Source of the DNA: FEN-1219 sp039933105 | GTDB taxonomy: Bacteria; Pseudomonadota; Gammaproteobacteria; Steroidobacterales; Rariloculaceae | Assembly (NCBI GenBank): GCA_039933105.1 | Contig: JBDTOT010000022.1 | Span: 1-64,000, forward strand | Length of the DNA: 64,000 bases | Direction: 5' to 3' | Part shown: piece after piece, positions 26,011 through 34,841 of the stretch | How positions within the stretch are numbered: the stretch's first letter is position 1 | Layout: every line of letters begins with the position of its first letter | Program-made: the position numbers and the translations under genes | Notes under the pieces: generated by a model | Told to the model about the DNA's origin: nothing | What the model saw: only the letters and a program-made list of their open reading frames with translations | Database searches by the model: none

Positions 26011-26718
26011 TCAAGCGCGACCGACCATGTCGAAGAGCAGCACTTCGCTATCGGCCGTGCCTTCGATCGACACCTTGTCGTCATAGGCGAACGCCGCGCC
26101 GTCGCCGGTGACGAGCGCTTCGCCGTTCGCACGCACCGTGCCGCGCGCCACTTGTAGCCAGAGCTTGCGCTCGTGCGTGGTCGGATGCGTCACGGTTTCG
26201 CCGGCACTGAGCACGGCGGCATAGATTTGCGCATCTTGGTTGATCTTCACCGAGCCGTCGTGGCCGTCTTTCGAGACGATGAGCTTGAGCTTGCCGCGTT
26301 TGTCCTCCGCGCTGAACGTCTTCTGCTCATAGCCGGGCTGCAGGTTGGATTTGCTCGGGAACAACCAGATCTGCAGGAAATGCACCGGCTCGCTCTTCGA
26401 GTTGTTGAACTCGCTGTGTTGGACGCCGGTGCCGGCCGTCATGAGCTGCACGTCGCCGGGCCGAATCACGCTGCCGGTACCCATGCTGTCCTTGTGCGCG
26501 AGCTCGCCCTCGAGCACATAGGAGATGATCTCCATGTCGCGGTGACCGTGCGTGCCGAAGCCTTTGCCCGGCTGCACGCGGTCCTCGTTGATCACGCGCA
26601 GCGGGCCGAAGCCGTTGTAGCGCACGTCGCTGTAGTCGGCGAACGAGAACGTGTGGTGGCTGTCGAGCCAGCCGTGGTTAGCGTGGCCGCGGTCGGCGGC
26701 GTGGCGAATCAGCATCAT
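26011..26718 (-). CDS. Pirin-family bicupin protein (YhhW type)
   Basis: The 235-residue bicupin has the pirin N-terminus (NHGWLDSHHTFSFADY, LRVINEDRVQPGKGFGTHGHRDMEI). The metal ligands His57, His59, His101 and Glu103 are all present (VQHSEFN). The C-terminal cupin is metal-free, as usual. Related proteins such as YhhW have quercetinase activity in vitro or act as redox sensors. It lies between the large hypothetical gene upstream and the TIR-like gene, all on the minus strand. Confidence 0.94.
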   Translation of the reverse strand: MMLIRHAADRGHANHGWLDSHHTFSFADYSDVRYNGFGPLRVINEDRVQPGKGFGTHGHRDMEIISYVLEGELAHKDSMGTGSVIRPGDVQLMTAGTGVQHSEFNNSKSEPVHFLQIWLFPSKSNLQPGYEQKTFSAEDKRGKLKLIVSKDGHDGSVKINQDAQIYAAVLSAGETVTHPTTHERKLWLQVARGTVRANGEALVTGDGAAFAYDDKVSIEGTADSEVLLFDMVGRA

Positions 26719-26745
26719 CGGTGGTCCCTCACTGGAGACGTAAGA

Positions 26746-27855
26746 TTAATGCGCGCGCGCTTGCGAGCATAGGTCCGCAAGCCGATTGGCCTCGATGCGC
26801 GACTGCGCGAGCGCGGCCCGCTCGCCGTGCTCGCGCATGGCCGCGAGATAATCGGCGAAGAGCCGCGGTGTGCCGAAGATGAAAAAGTCGAAGCGGGCGT
26901 CCGTCGCCTCTCTTATTCGCGCGCGGCTGGCCTTGCGTGCTTGCACCTCCTCGGCGGCTCCGGCGTCGCCCATGGCCTCGAGCGCAGCGAATTGGATGGA
27001 TTGCGCAATTCCTATGCCGATCTCGGTCTTGCCCTGGCGTTCGACCAGGCGGCCATAGTCGAGGCAGGTTTGCGCCCATTCGGCGTCGAGCGACTGCTTG
27101 CTGCACATGTTTACGTAGGGCGCATAGGCAGGCAGGTTCGCGCTCGCGAAGCTGATGGCGAGCATCGCTCGCTGCGGAAAAGCGTAGCCGCCGGCGGAGT
27201 CCAGAGCGCGCTCGAGCATCGCGACGGTCTCCGGGAAGTAGTCGCGGCTCTCGGCGGCGGTGGACGCACGCCGCAACGCTTCGAGCGCGTTTGCGATCTC
27301 GCCGCGCTCGTAGGCGCTCGCGGCTAGGCGAATCCACACCTCGCTGTTCTCGCTGTCGAGCTTCTGTAGCTCGGTTTCCCAGTCTTGGGCTGGGCAGTTC
27401 GGATGTTCGGCTACGCGGTCGCAGATCTGCACGGCCGACCAGACAACGATCGCGTTGTCGCGGCCGACGCTCATGGCGCGCTCGGTAGCCGCCATGCGTT
27501 GGGCGTCATCCTCGCGCGCCAGCAGCGCAACGCTGATCAGGTTTTCCGGGCTTTGTGAGACTAAGAGCCGTTGGCGGGCTGCCGTCATGAACGGGTCCCC
27601 GACCGGCTTGTCGCGGAGGGCGCCGCCAGGGGAGTCGGCGGACGAGCGCCCGTACGCGGAGCAAAGTGCGTCATCCGACTGCTCGGCCGGCGCGGGCGGT
27701 GCGCGCAAGGCGCCAACCACGGGAGCGGGTATCAACCCCGGCCCCGAGCCGGCAACCACCGATTGCGGGCCGGGCGAGCGACCGACTCGGGCACCAAGAA
27801 CCACCGCGACGGCAACGACGGCGACGGCAACACCCACCAGCGATTGGGACCTCAT
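26746..27855 (-). CDS. Membrane-anchored protein of unknown function with helical repeats
   Basis: I chose ATG 27855 (369 residues), which puts a membrane anchor first (SQSLVGVAVAVVAVAVVLGA); ATG 27978 would add 41 residues with less codon bias. A Pro/Ala spacer leads to a helical domain from about residue 90 with TPR/Sel1-like periodicity (for example LISVALLAREDDAQRMAATERAM and IANALEALRRASTAAES). Cysteines recur (DDALCSAYG, QICDRVAEHPNCPAQ, NMCSK, TCLDYG). I do not recognise a named family. It may share a transcript with the pirin gene, 27 nt downstream. Confidence 0.65.
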   Translation of the reverse strand: MRSQSLVGVAVAVVAVAVVLGARVGRSPGPQSVVAGSGPGLIPAPVVGALRAPPAPAEQSDDALCSAYGRSSADSPGGALRDKPVGDPFMTAARQRLLVSQSPENLISVALLAREDDAQRMAATERAMSVGRDNAIVVWSAVQICDRVAEHPNCPAQDWETELQKLDSENSEVWIRLAASAYERGEIANALEALRRASTAAESRDYFPETVAMLERALDSAGGYAFPQRAMLAISFASANLPAYAPYVNMCSKQSLDAEWAQTCLDYGRLVERQGKTEIGIGIAQSIQFAALEAMGDAGAAEEVQARKASRARIREATDARFDFFIFGTPRLFADYLAAMREHGERAALAQSRIEANRLADLCSQARAH

Positions 27856-28213
27856 GCGGCCCCCAGCGCCGGGAGTTCTGCGTTCTTTGGCCGGCTCCTC
27901 AACATGTTCGAGACTCGCAGCGGAGCTTGGTACCGCTTTGCATTTCAGCAGGGAAATCTGAATCTTGGTATGTTCCATTGACGCAGAAGCTGACGACGAA
28001 CGGATCACTCCGCCGCGATGCAAAGGTGTGGACTGGAACGTTCCCGCAGAGTGGGGCGTGCACGCTGCGCGTGGATGCGAAGCGCAATACGACGTTCGTG
28101 CTCTACGAATTCGACTGACGGCAGATCGATCTCACTGATAGCGCAGCGCGACGGAGGGGAAGTGGGGGTTGCGATTCGACGTTTCACGCCAGTGTTACGA
28201 TTCGGCTCGCCAC
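27856..28213. other. Intergenic stretch with a possible gene remnant
   Basis: No full gene is seen here. The plus strand from about 27979 to 28118 can be read as a short C-terminal-looking peptide with AKVWTGTFPQSGACTLRVDAKR and FVLYEFD followed by a stop. This resembles the tail of a secreted beta-rich domain, but it has no start or signal peptide. It could be a decayed fragment or chance. Confidence 0.25.
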
Positions 28214-29632
28214 ATGGCTCACCACGCCTCAGCGCTCGCAGACATCGCCCGCATCGTCGGGCCGGCCGGCGTGCTCGCGGGCGCCGATGCTGCGCCACTG
28301 CTGCGCGACGAGCGTGGGTTGTATCGCGGCGCAGCGGCGCTCGTCGTGCGGCCTTCGACCGTGGAGCAGGTGGCGGCGGTCGTGCGTGTATGCCACGACG
28401 CGCGGCTTGGTGTCGTGCCGCAGGGCGGGAACACGGGTTACTGCGGCGGCGCCACCCCCTTCGACGGTGAGCGACAGGTGTTGTTGTCGCTGTCGCGCCT
28501 GAACCGTGTGCGCGAAGTCGACACAGTCGGTTTCACGATGACGGCGGAGGCGGGTGTCGTGCTCGCAAACGCGCAATCCGCCGCGCGTGAGCAAGCGTTG
28601 CTGCTGCCGCTCAGCATGGGATCAGAAGGCTCGGCGCAGATTGGTGGCAATCTGTCGACGAACGCGGGCGGGCTCGCGGTGCTGCGTTACGGCACGATGC
28701 GCGAGCTCGTACTGGGTCTGGAAGTGGTGCTACCCAGCGGCGAAATAGTGTCGGCGCTGAAGGGATTGCGCAAAGACAACACGGGCTACGACTTGAAGGC
28801 GATGTTTCTTGGCGCCGAAGGCACGTTGGGCGTGATCACCGCCACGGTGCTGAAGCTCTTCCCCGAACCGCGTTCGCGCCAAACGGCGTGGCTTGCGATT
28901 GCAAGCATCGATGCCGCGTGCCACCTGCTTGGCCGCGCGCGGCGCGAGAGTGGCGATCAAGTGGTATCCGCGGAGTACGTGTCGCGCCGCTCGCTCGATC
29001 TCGTGCTGCAGCATGTGGCTGGCGCTCGTGAACCGCTCGAGCGGCCGACCACACATTATCTATTGTTGGAGCTCGCTTCGTCCGATGACGACGCAGAGCT
29101 GCGCGCGAAGCTCGAGCGTGTGCTCGCCGGCGGCTTGGCGAGCGGCGAGATCCTCGATGGCACCATCGCCGAGTCGCTCGCGCAGCGCAGCGCGCTGTGG
29201 CTATTGCGCGAGCGCGTGCCCGAAGCCGAGAAACGCGACGGAGGCTCCGTGAAGCACGACGTGAGCGTGCGCATCGGCCGAATCGCCGAGTTCGTGGCCG
29301 ATGCGGAGCCTGCGCTCGCGGCAATCGCGCCGCATCGGCTCTCGATTTACGGGCACATCGGCGACGGCAATTTGCACTTCAACCTGCTGCCGCCGGCCGG
29401 GCAGGGCATCGACGAATTTCGCGCGGGGCCTGCCGACGTGCTATCGACGTGCGTGCACGATCTCGCTGCGGAATTGGGCGGCAGCTTTAGCGCGGAGCAT
29501 GGCGTCGGGATATTGAAGGTGCACGAGCTCGAACGTTACCAGTCGCCTGCAGCCGTCGCGCTCATGCGCGTGCTGAAACACGCGCTCGATCCGCACGGCA
29601 TCATGAATCCCGGCAAGATGCTCGCGGGCTAG
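28214..29632 (+). CDS. FAD-binding oxidoreductase (GlcD / D-2-hydroxyacid dehydrogenase type)
   Basis: The 472-residue flavoprotein from ATG 28214 has an FAD_binding_4 domain (VVRPSTVEQVAAVVRVCH, VPQGGNTGYCGG, GGNLSTNAGGLAVLRYGTMRELVLGLE) and an FAD-linked oxidase C-terminal domain. The latter shows SIYGHIGDGNLHFNL and FSAEHGVGILK, with the metal-binding His pair of D-lactate/D-2-hydroxyglutarate dehydrogenases. It ends in DPHGIMNPGKML, also typical. It would oxidise a D-2-hydroxyacid to the 2-oxoacid. The exact substrate is open. Confidence 0.93.
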   Translation: MAHHASALADIARIVGPAGVLAGADAAPLLRDERGLYRGAAALVVRPSTVEQVAAVVRVCHDARLGVVPQGGNTGYCGGATPFDGERQVLLSLSRLNRVREVDTVGFTMTAEAGVVLANAQSAAREQALLLPLSMGSEGSAQIGGNLSTNAGGLAVLRYGTMRELVLGLEVVLPSGEIVSALKGLRKDNTGYDLKAMFLGAEGTLGVITATVLKLFPEPRSRQTAWLAIASIDAACHLLGRARRESGDQVVSAEYVSRRSLDLVLQHVAGAREPLERPTTHYLLLELASSDDDAELRAKLERVLAGGLASGEILDGTIAESLAQRSALWLLRERVPEAEKRDGGSVKHDVSVRIGRIAEFVADAEPALAAIAPHRLSIYGHIGDGNLHFNLLPPAGQGIDEFRAGPADVLSTCVHDLAAELGGSFSAEHGVGILKVHELERYQSPAAVALMRVLKHALDPHGIMNPGKMLAG

Positions 29633-29703
29633 ATCGTTCCCCGGGTGACAGCGTGGGTGCCTTCTCGGTAAATTCCATGCGGTCGACAACAGGGGGGATT
29701 CCA

Positions 29704-30126
29704 ATGAACGAGACGACGAACCGTCCGGGGTGGGCCACGGCTGCGATTTTGATCGGCCGCCTGGTCTTTGCTGCGCTGTTCGTGATGGCCGTGAGCTTCA
29801 AGCTGATGAGCCCGACGGGCACGGCGGGCCAGATCGCCGCCGCAGGCTTTCCGCTAGCGGGTGTTTTGGTCTGGTGCGCCGTCGTGCTCGAGCTCGCGCT
29901 GATCGCGGCGTTTCTGACGGGAGCGTACTTCAGAGAAGCGGCGCTGGTGGCAGCGGTGTACGTCTTGTTCTTAGGTTTTGGATTCCACGGACCGTCGCAC
30001 TGGCAAGCCAACCAAGACGAGTTTGGCTTCTTCATCGATCACTTCACGTTCGCGGCGGGTCTCCTGTTTGCGGCGGCCGGTGGGCCAGGGCGCGTGCTCG
30101 CGCTGAAGCGCGGCGTGCTTCGCTAG
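29704..30126 (+). CDS. DoxX-family membrane protein
   Basis: The 140-residue protein from ATG 29704 has four hydrophobic helices. It shows the DoxX pattern IGRLVFAALFVMAVSFKLMSPTGTAGQIAAAGFP and GVLVWCAVVLELALIAAFLTG with a late FGFFIDHFTFAAGLLF. DoxX proteins are small inner-membrane proteins linked to redox stress or quinone chemistry, with no firm activity. A run of G residues (AGGGGGGATT) serves as ribosome-binding site. It is convergent with the YbaY-MliC gene. Confidence 0.88.
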   Translation: MNETTNRPGWATAAILIGRLVFAALFVMAVSFKLMSPTGTAGQIAAAGFPLAGVLVWCAVVLELALIAAFLTGAYFREAALVAAVYVLFLGFGFHGPSHWQANQDEFGFFIDHFTFAAGLLFAAAGGPGRVLALKRGVLR

Positions 30127-30152
30127 GGACCGATCGCGGGGCGCCGAGGGCG

Positions 30153-30863
30153 TCACCGGCCTGATCGGGCGGCCCTGCAGTCGATGAACGTACGGCCACC
30201 GATCTGGAAGGTCGCGACGTCGCCTTTGCTCCAGAAGACGGTGTCGCCCGCCACATAGCGCGCGCCCGAGGCGGCTTCCGCTTGTTGCAGCACGATCGAA
30301 TCGTTGCCGAGAAATTTCGGCGCGGATAGCGTTGCGCGGCCGACGCCGAAGCGCATCGCGAAGAACACATTGTCACCGCATTCGAACAGCGCGCGAGCGG
30401 TGTCGGCGCCGGCGGCCGGTTCATTCACACGTTGCACGAGAATCGCGACTTCGTCGTTGTGCGCGGTGGTGTCGAACACCGAGTACTGCGTGGTCGACAT
30501 GAACATTCGCGCGCCGCTAGGCCAGAGAATCGCCGCGCGTAGGGTGTAGCGATGATCTCTGACGATCTGGTCCGCGGCGTAGTGCAGCTCGAAGCGGATC
30601 GGCACCTGCCCAGCCGGTGCGATGGTCGCCCGCGCGATTTCCACTGCAGGCCGATCGGCAACCGAGATGTCTTCCAGAACCACCTCGGCGGCGGAGCCGT
30701 CGGGTAAAGCAATTCGTTCGCGGTAGAAGACGGTGCCGGTCAGTGCGGGGTCGGGCGGTGTACCGCTTGGCGAGGGCGGGGCGAACTCACGCGTGGCAGC
30801 CCAGGTAGCCAGCAGGATGACCACGACGCTCGCGCCCCCAACCACGATAGTCATCGCGCGCAT
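30153..30863 (-). CDS. YbaY-like domain fused to MliC-type lysozyme-inhibitor domain
   Basis: The 236-residue protein has an N-terminal membrane anchor (MTIVVGGASVVVILLATWAA) without a lipobox. The first domain (about 40-145) matches the YbaY pattern: LTGTVFYRERIALPDGSAAEVVLEDIS and IRFELHYAADQIVRDHRYTLRA. The second (about 155-230) looks like MliC/PliC: FECGDNVFFAMRFG, EAASGARYVAGDTVFWSKGDVATFQ and a final TFIDC. MliC proteins inhibit C-type lysozyme. The combined protein is probably periplasmic and protective against lysozyme; this is inferred. Confidence 0.78.
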   Translation of the reverse strand: MRAMTIVVGGASVVVILLATWAATREFAPPSPSGTPPDPALTGTVFYRERIALPDGSAAEVVLEDISVADRPAVEIARATIAPAGQVPIRFELHYAADQIVRDHRYTLRAAILWPSGARMFMSTTQYSVFDTTAHNDEVAILVQRVNEPAAGADTARALFECGDNVFFAMRFGVGRATLSAPKFLGNDSIVLQQAEAASGARYVAGDTVFWSKGDVATFQIGGRTFIDCRAARSGR

Positions 30864-31246
30864 GCCGCCGCAGTGTACCCCCGCCAGCGTTGCGAACGGC
30901 CGGTCGGTTCGGGGTCCTCGACTTTTCGCCGCTCGTTGGCCGTGACGAACTCAGGCCTGGGTCGCACATCGCGACGCACCCATGTTTGACGCAGCCAGCC
31001 CTGAGGCGAATGTTTATGAAGATAACTTTGTATCATATTGTTTAAATTGATATTGTTATTCCTGTGACCGGGCCATTCCAGTGGGCCGGCGTGGCCACCG
31101 CTGTTCGGGGGTATTTGGGCCGCCGCGAGCATGTCTCTACGCCCATGCGACGGGTACGCCCGAGTCACGTCGCGCTTGAAGCGGTGCGGCCCCCGCCGCA
31201 GAATCGGCGGCAGGCTCGCAGACCGCGGGCATGGGGGACACGCTAG
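30864..31246. other. Non-coding stretch with an AT-rich island
   Basis: No gene is supported in these 383 bases. An AT-rich island (about 31014-31062) stands out in the GC-rich surroundings and contains two direct copies of ATATTGTT (31035-31042 and 31050-31057). It lies about 190 nt before the molybdoenzyme gene and could be a promoter or protein-binding site. No clear -35/-10 pair was fixed. Confidence 0.4.
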
Positions 31247-33646
31247 ATGGCGAACATGCACCTCGGCCGCGATTTCACGCCGCCTGACATCCACGCAAAA
31301 GTCACGGGTCGCGCCAAGTACGCGGAGGATTTCCGCGCCGAAGGCATGGTGTTTTGCCGTCTGCTGCTCTCGACGGCGCCACACGCGCGTATTACCAAGA
31401 TCGACGCGTCCGAAGCGCTGAAGATGGAAGGTGTGCTCGGCATCTTGCTGCCCGAGGACCTGCCGGAGACCAAGGGTCCCGGCGAACCCATGCTCACGAA
31501 GGAACCGATGTTCGTCGGCGACCGCATTCTCGCCTTGGCAGCCACGAGCGAAGCGCTGGCGCAGGAAGCCCTCGACAAGATCAAGGTCGAGATGGAGCCG
31601 CTGCCGTTCGTCATCGACCCGCTCGATAGCTTGTTCCCTGGCGGTAAAGACGCGCGCAGCGACGGCAACGTGATCGCCAGCCAGCAGGTGAAGTCCATCA
31701 AGTGGACGGCCGCGGACTTTGCCGCCGCCGAGGAAGGGCAGCTGCCGATGGGCGCGCCGGCCGAAGAGTGGTCGTTCGGCGACGTCGAAGCCGGTTTCAA
31801 AGCTGCGAAGCTCGTGCTGGACGAATCGTTCGTTACTGCCGCGCTGTCGCATCACTGTCTCGAACCGCGCAGTTGCATGGCCTACTGGGAGAATGGCAAG
31901 TGCTTCGTCTACGGCTCATTGCAGAGCCAGACGGCGGGCGTGCCTGCGCTCGCGCGCATGGCGGGCGTCGAGCCCGACAATCTCGTGTTCGTCGCAGAGT
32001 TCTGCGGCGGCGGGTTCGGCTCGAAGATCAACCCGTATCCCGCGATGGGCGTGCCCATTCACATGGCGAAGAAGCTCAATCGCCCCGTCATGATGCGCGT
32101 GAGCCGCGCCGAGGAAGCGCTGTTCGGCTCGTCGCGGCCCGCGTTCCAGGGTCGCATCAAGATCGGTTTCGCCGCCAACGGCCGCGTAACGGCCGTCGAT
32201 TTCAGTGTCGTGCAGCAGAACGGCCCCTACTCGGGTGGCGGCGACTATGGCGCCGCGGCCGGCGCCATCTCCCTGCTGTACCAGCCGCCTGCGATGCGTT
32301 ATCGCGGCGTGGCGGTGAGCACGAACACGACACCCACGGGTGCGCAGCGCGGGCCGGGTCAGAACCAGATCGCAGGCGCGATCGAGCCGTTGCTCGATAA
32401 GGCGGCCAAGGCGCTCGGGATCGATCGCGTGCAGCTACGCCGCATCAACGCCGCAGATAACAAGGCGAAGTTCGACGGCACGCAGGGCCCGGTCACGAGC
32501 GCGTATCAGCGCGAGGCAATCGAGCGCGGTGCGGCTGCTTTCAACTGGGAGCAACGGAAAGCGCGCAGCGGCCAGAGTCGGGGCGCGAAGGTGACGGGAG
32601 TTGGCATAGGCCAGGCGTTCCACTCCGCGGGCCGCAGCGGCTACGACGGCCTCGTGCGCATCGCGCCGGACGGCAAGCTACATATCCATTCGGGCGTGGG
32701 CAATCTCGGTACGTATTCGTATGGCTCCACGTCGCGCGTTGCCGCCGAAGTGCTGAAGTGCAACTGGGACAATTGCATCATTCATCGAGGCGACACGCGG
32801 CTCGGCTTGCCGTGGTCGTCGTCGCAATCGGGCAGCAATACCTCGTTCACGATGACGCGTGCGGTATACGCGGGCGCCGTGGACGCGCTCGCAAAGCTCA
32901 AAGAGATCGCCGCGATGACGCTCGGTGGCGCGGCCGAAGACTACGACGTGGCCGACGAGAAAGTGTTCGCGAAGAAGGACGCCACTCGCACCATGACGTA
33001 CGCCGCGGCTGCGCAACGCGCGATCGAGCTTGGCGGCAAGTTCAGCGGCAAGGAGCTACCGGCGGACATCCATGCCGTCACGAAGTCGGCGGCCGCATTG
33101 ATCGCCGGCACCGGCCTCGTCGGCGTAGCGAAGGACAACATCGCGATCACCGGAACGGTGCCGGCCATCGCCGTTGGGTTCGTCGAGATCGAGCTCGACA
33201 CGGAGACCGGCCGAGTCGACATCATCGACTATCTCGGCGTGGCCGATTGCGGCACGGTGCTGCACCCGCAGGGTTTGGACGCTCAGATCAAGGGCGGCGG
33301 TGTCATGGGTTTCGGCATGGCGCGCAGCGAGCGCCACATCTACGACCCGCAGAACGGGTTCCCCGCCAACGTGGGCTTGTATCAGGCGAAATTGCCGTCG
33401 TATCTCGACGTGCCATCGACGATGAATACGCTCGCCGTCGACATTCACGACCCGCAGAATCCCGTCGGCTCGAAAGGCATCGGTGAACCGGTGGAAGGCT
33501 GCGCGAACTCCGCGTTACTGTGCGCGATCGCAGACGCACTCGGCGGCCACTACTTCAATCGGGTTCCGGTGTTGGCTGACATGATCGTGAACGCGGCCGC
33601 CAAGCGTCCGCAGTCGAACAAGGCGCTGCAGGTCAGCACGGCGTAA
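31247..33646 (+). CDS. Molybdopterin-binding subunit of a xanthine dehydrogenase-family enzyme
   Basis: The 799-residue protein opens with GRDFTPPDIHAKVTGRAKYAEDF, the ald_Xan_dh domain. It carries molybdopterin contacts FCGGGFGSKI and TPTGAQRGPGQNQ, and ends with the catalytic-Glu motif KGIGEPVEGC. This family (aldehyde oxidase, CO dehydrogenase CoxL, xanthine dehydrogenase) hydroxylates aldehydes or N-heterocycles. The FAD and 2Fe-2S subunit genes that normally accompany it are not adjacent in this window. The CoxL-type VAYRCSFR loop is not seen, so CO oxidation is unlikely. There is no signal peptide. Confidence 0.9.
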   Translation: MANMHLGRDFTPPDIHAKVTGRAKYAEDFRAEGMVFCRLLLSTAPHARITKIDASEALKMEGVLGILLPEDLPETKGPGEPMLTKEPMFVGDRILALAATSEALAQEALDKIKVEMEPLPFVIDPLDSLFPGGKDARSDGNVIASQQVKSIKWTAADFAAAEEGQLPMGAPAEEWSFGDVEAGFKAAKLVLDESFVTAALSHHCLEPRSCMAYWENGKCFVYGSLQSQTAGVPALARMAGVEPDNLVFVAEFCGGGFGSKINPYPAMGVPIHMAKKLNRPVMMRVSRAEEALFGSSRPAFQGRIKIGFAANGRVTAVDFSVVQQNGPYSGGGDYGAAAGAISLLYQPPAMRYRGVAVSTNTTPTGAQRGPGQNQIAGAIEPLLDKAAKALGIDRVQLRRINAADNKAKFDGTQGPVTSAYQREAIERGAAAFNWEQRKARSGQSRGAKVTGVGIGQAFHSAGRSGYDGLVRIAPDGKLHIHSGVGNLGTYSYGSTSRVAAEVLKCNWDNCIIHRGDTRLGLPWSSSQSGSNTSFTMTRAVYAGAVDALAKLKEIAAMTLGGAAEDYDVADEKVFAKKDATRTMTYAAAAQRAIELGGKFSGKELPADIHAVTKSAAALIAGTGLVGVAKDNIAITGTVPAIAVGFVEIELDTETGRVDIIDYLGVADCGTVLHPQGLDAQIKGGGVMGFGMARSERHIYDPQNGFPANVGLYQAKLPSYLDVPSTMNTLAVDIHDPQNPVGSKGIGEPVEGCANSALLCAIADALGGHYFNRVPVLADMIVNAAAKRPQSNKALQVSTA

Positions 33647-33671
33647 GGGTTACGACGCCGGCGGCGGAGGG

Positions 33672-34661
33672 CTAGCAGGCTTTGTACGCGGCCGTGTCGT
33701 CGCCGCACGCGCCGTATTCGATCTCGATCGTCGCGTGCGTAATCCGGAAGTCCTTCGCGAGTCGGCGCTTGATCTCGCGCACGGCCACCGTGGCGTCCGT
33801 ATTCTCCGTAACGCACGCGTGGAGCGTGACCATCGGCCGTTCCTGGCTGATGGACCACGCGTGAACGTGGTGCACGTCGAGCACGTACGGTAACGCTTCG
33901 CGCAGGTCGTCGCCGATGGCGCGGCTATCGAATCCCGTCGGCGAGCCTTCGAGGAGGATGTGGCCGCTCTCGGCCACCACGTGCCAGGCGGAGCGCAGCA
34001 CGATGAGCCCGACGACCAGCGAGAGCAGCGGGTCGATCGGCATCCAGCCTGTCGTCAAAATCACGATCGACGCCACGACGGCGGCCACCGAGCCCAGTAA
34101 ATCGCCCATGACGTGCAGGGCGGCGGCGCGGATGTTCAGGTTGTCCGTGTCCGCGCCACGCAATATGAAGAACACGATCACGTTGACGGCGAGCCCCGCG
34201 ATGGCGATCCCCAACATCGGCGCGCCGTGCACTTCGATGGGGGTTGCAAGCCGCCGCCAGGCTTCGATACCGATCCAGGCCGCGATCGCGAACAGGGCAA
34301 TGCCGTTGACGAATGCCACGAGCACGGCAAACCGGTCGAAGCCGTAGGTACGGCGCCAGTCGGCGGGCCGGCGCGTGAGCCTGAAGGCGAACCACGCGAG
34401 CGACAGGCTCGCGAAGTCGGTGAGCATGTGGCCCGCGTCTGCGAGCAGTGCGAGAGACCCGGCAAGCATGCCGCCGGCGACCTCCACGAACATGAAGCCG
34501 CCCGTGAGCAAGGCGGCGAGGCCGACACTGCGTTCATTAGCGCGGTGATGATGGTGGCCGTGCCCGTGACCGTGACCGGCATGCCCATGATCGTCGTGGG
34601 CGTGATCGCTCTGTGAGTGATCCGCGTCGTGATCGTGGCCGTGGGTGTGAGATGGGTGCAT
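33672..34661 (-). CDS. Cation diffusion facilitator (CzcD/ZitB-like) metal exporter
   Basis: The 329-residue protein from ATG 34661 starts with a His/Asp-rich tail (HGHDHDADHSQSDHAHDDHG and further HG repeats to about residue 38). Six membrane helices follow. The metal sites are HxxxD in helix 2 (LLADAGHMLTDFASL) and HVMGD in helix 5 (ALHVMGDLLGSV). A cytoplasmic domain with the HHVHAWS signature ends it. These are proton antiporters exporting Zn2+, Co2+ or Cd2+. It is divergent from the kinase gene. Confidence 0.95.
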   Translation of the reverse strand: MHPSHTHGHDHDADHSQSDHAHDDHGHAGHGHGHGHHHHRANERSVGLAALLTGGFMFVEVAGGMLAGSLALLADAGHMLTDFASLSLAWFAFRLTRRPADWRRTYGFDRFAVLVAFVNGIALFAIAAWIGIEAWRRLATPIEVHGAPMLGIAIAGLAVNVIVFFILRGADTDNLNIRAAALHVMGDLLGSVAAVVASIVILTTGWMPIDPLLSLVVGLIVLRSAWHVVAESGHILLEGSPTGFDSRAIGDDLREALPYVLDVHHVHAWSISQERPMVTLHACVTENTDATVAVREIKRRLAKDFRITHATIEIEYGACGDDTAAYKAC

Positions 34662-34841
34662 GGTTCCGTCCGTCTCGCGGCGAATATAGCACGCGGGTCT
34701 CCTTGCCCTTTTCGACGCAGTGCTCGATTTGACGCTCCCGCCGTCCGCAGGGATCATGCAGGCAGACGGGGACAACGACATCGAGCGCCGGAACGTACCG
34801 GCGCCGCGACCGCGGCAACGAATCCAACGGCAGATTGGCGG

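Noticed and set aside
34617..34841. N-terminal extension of the kinase frame into the CDF gene
   Set aside because: It overlaps the His-rich tail of the divergent CDF gene and has no kinase-like features; the kinase begins with KARQKIGKYRIERRI just after GTG 34842.
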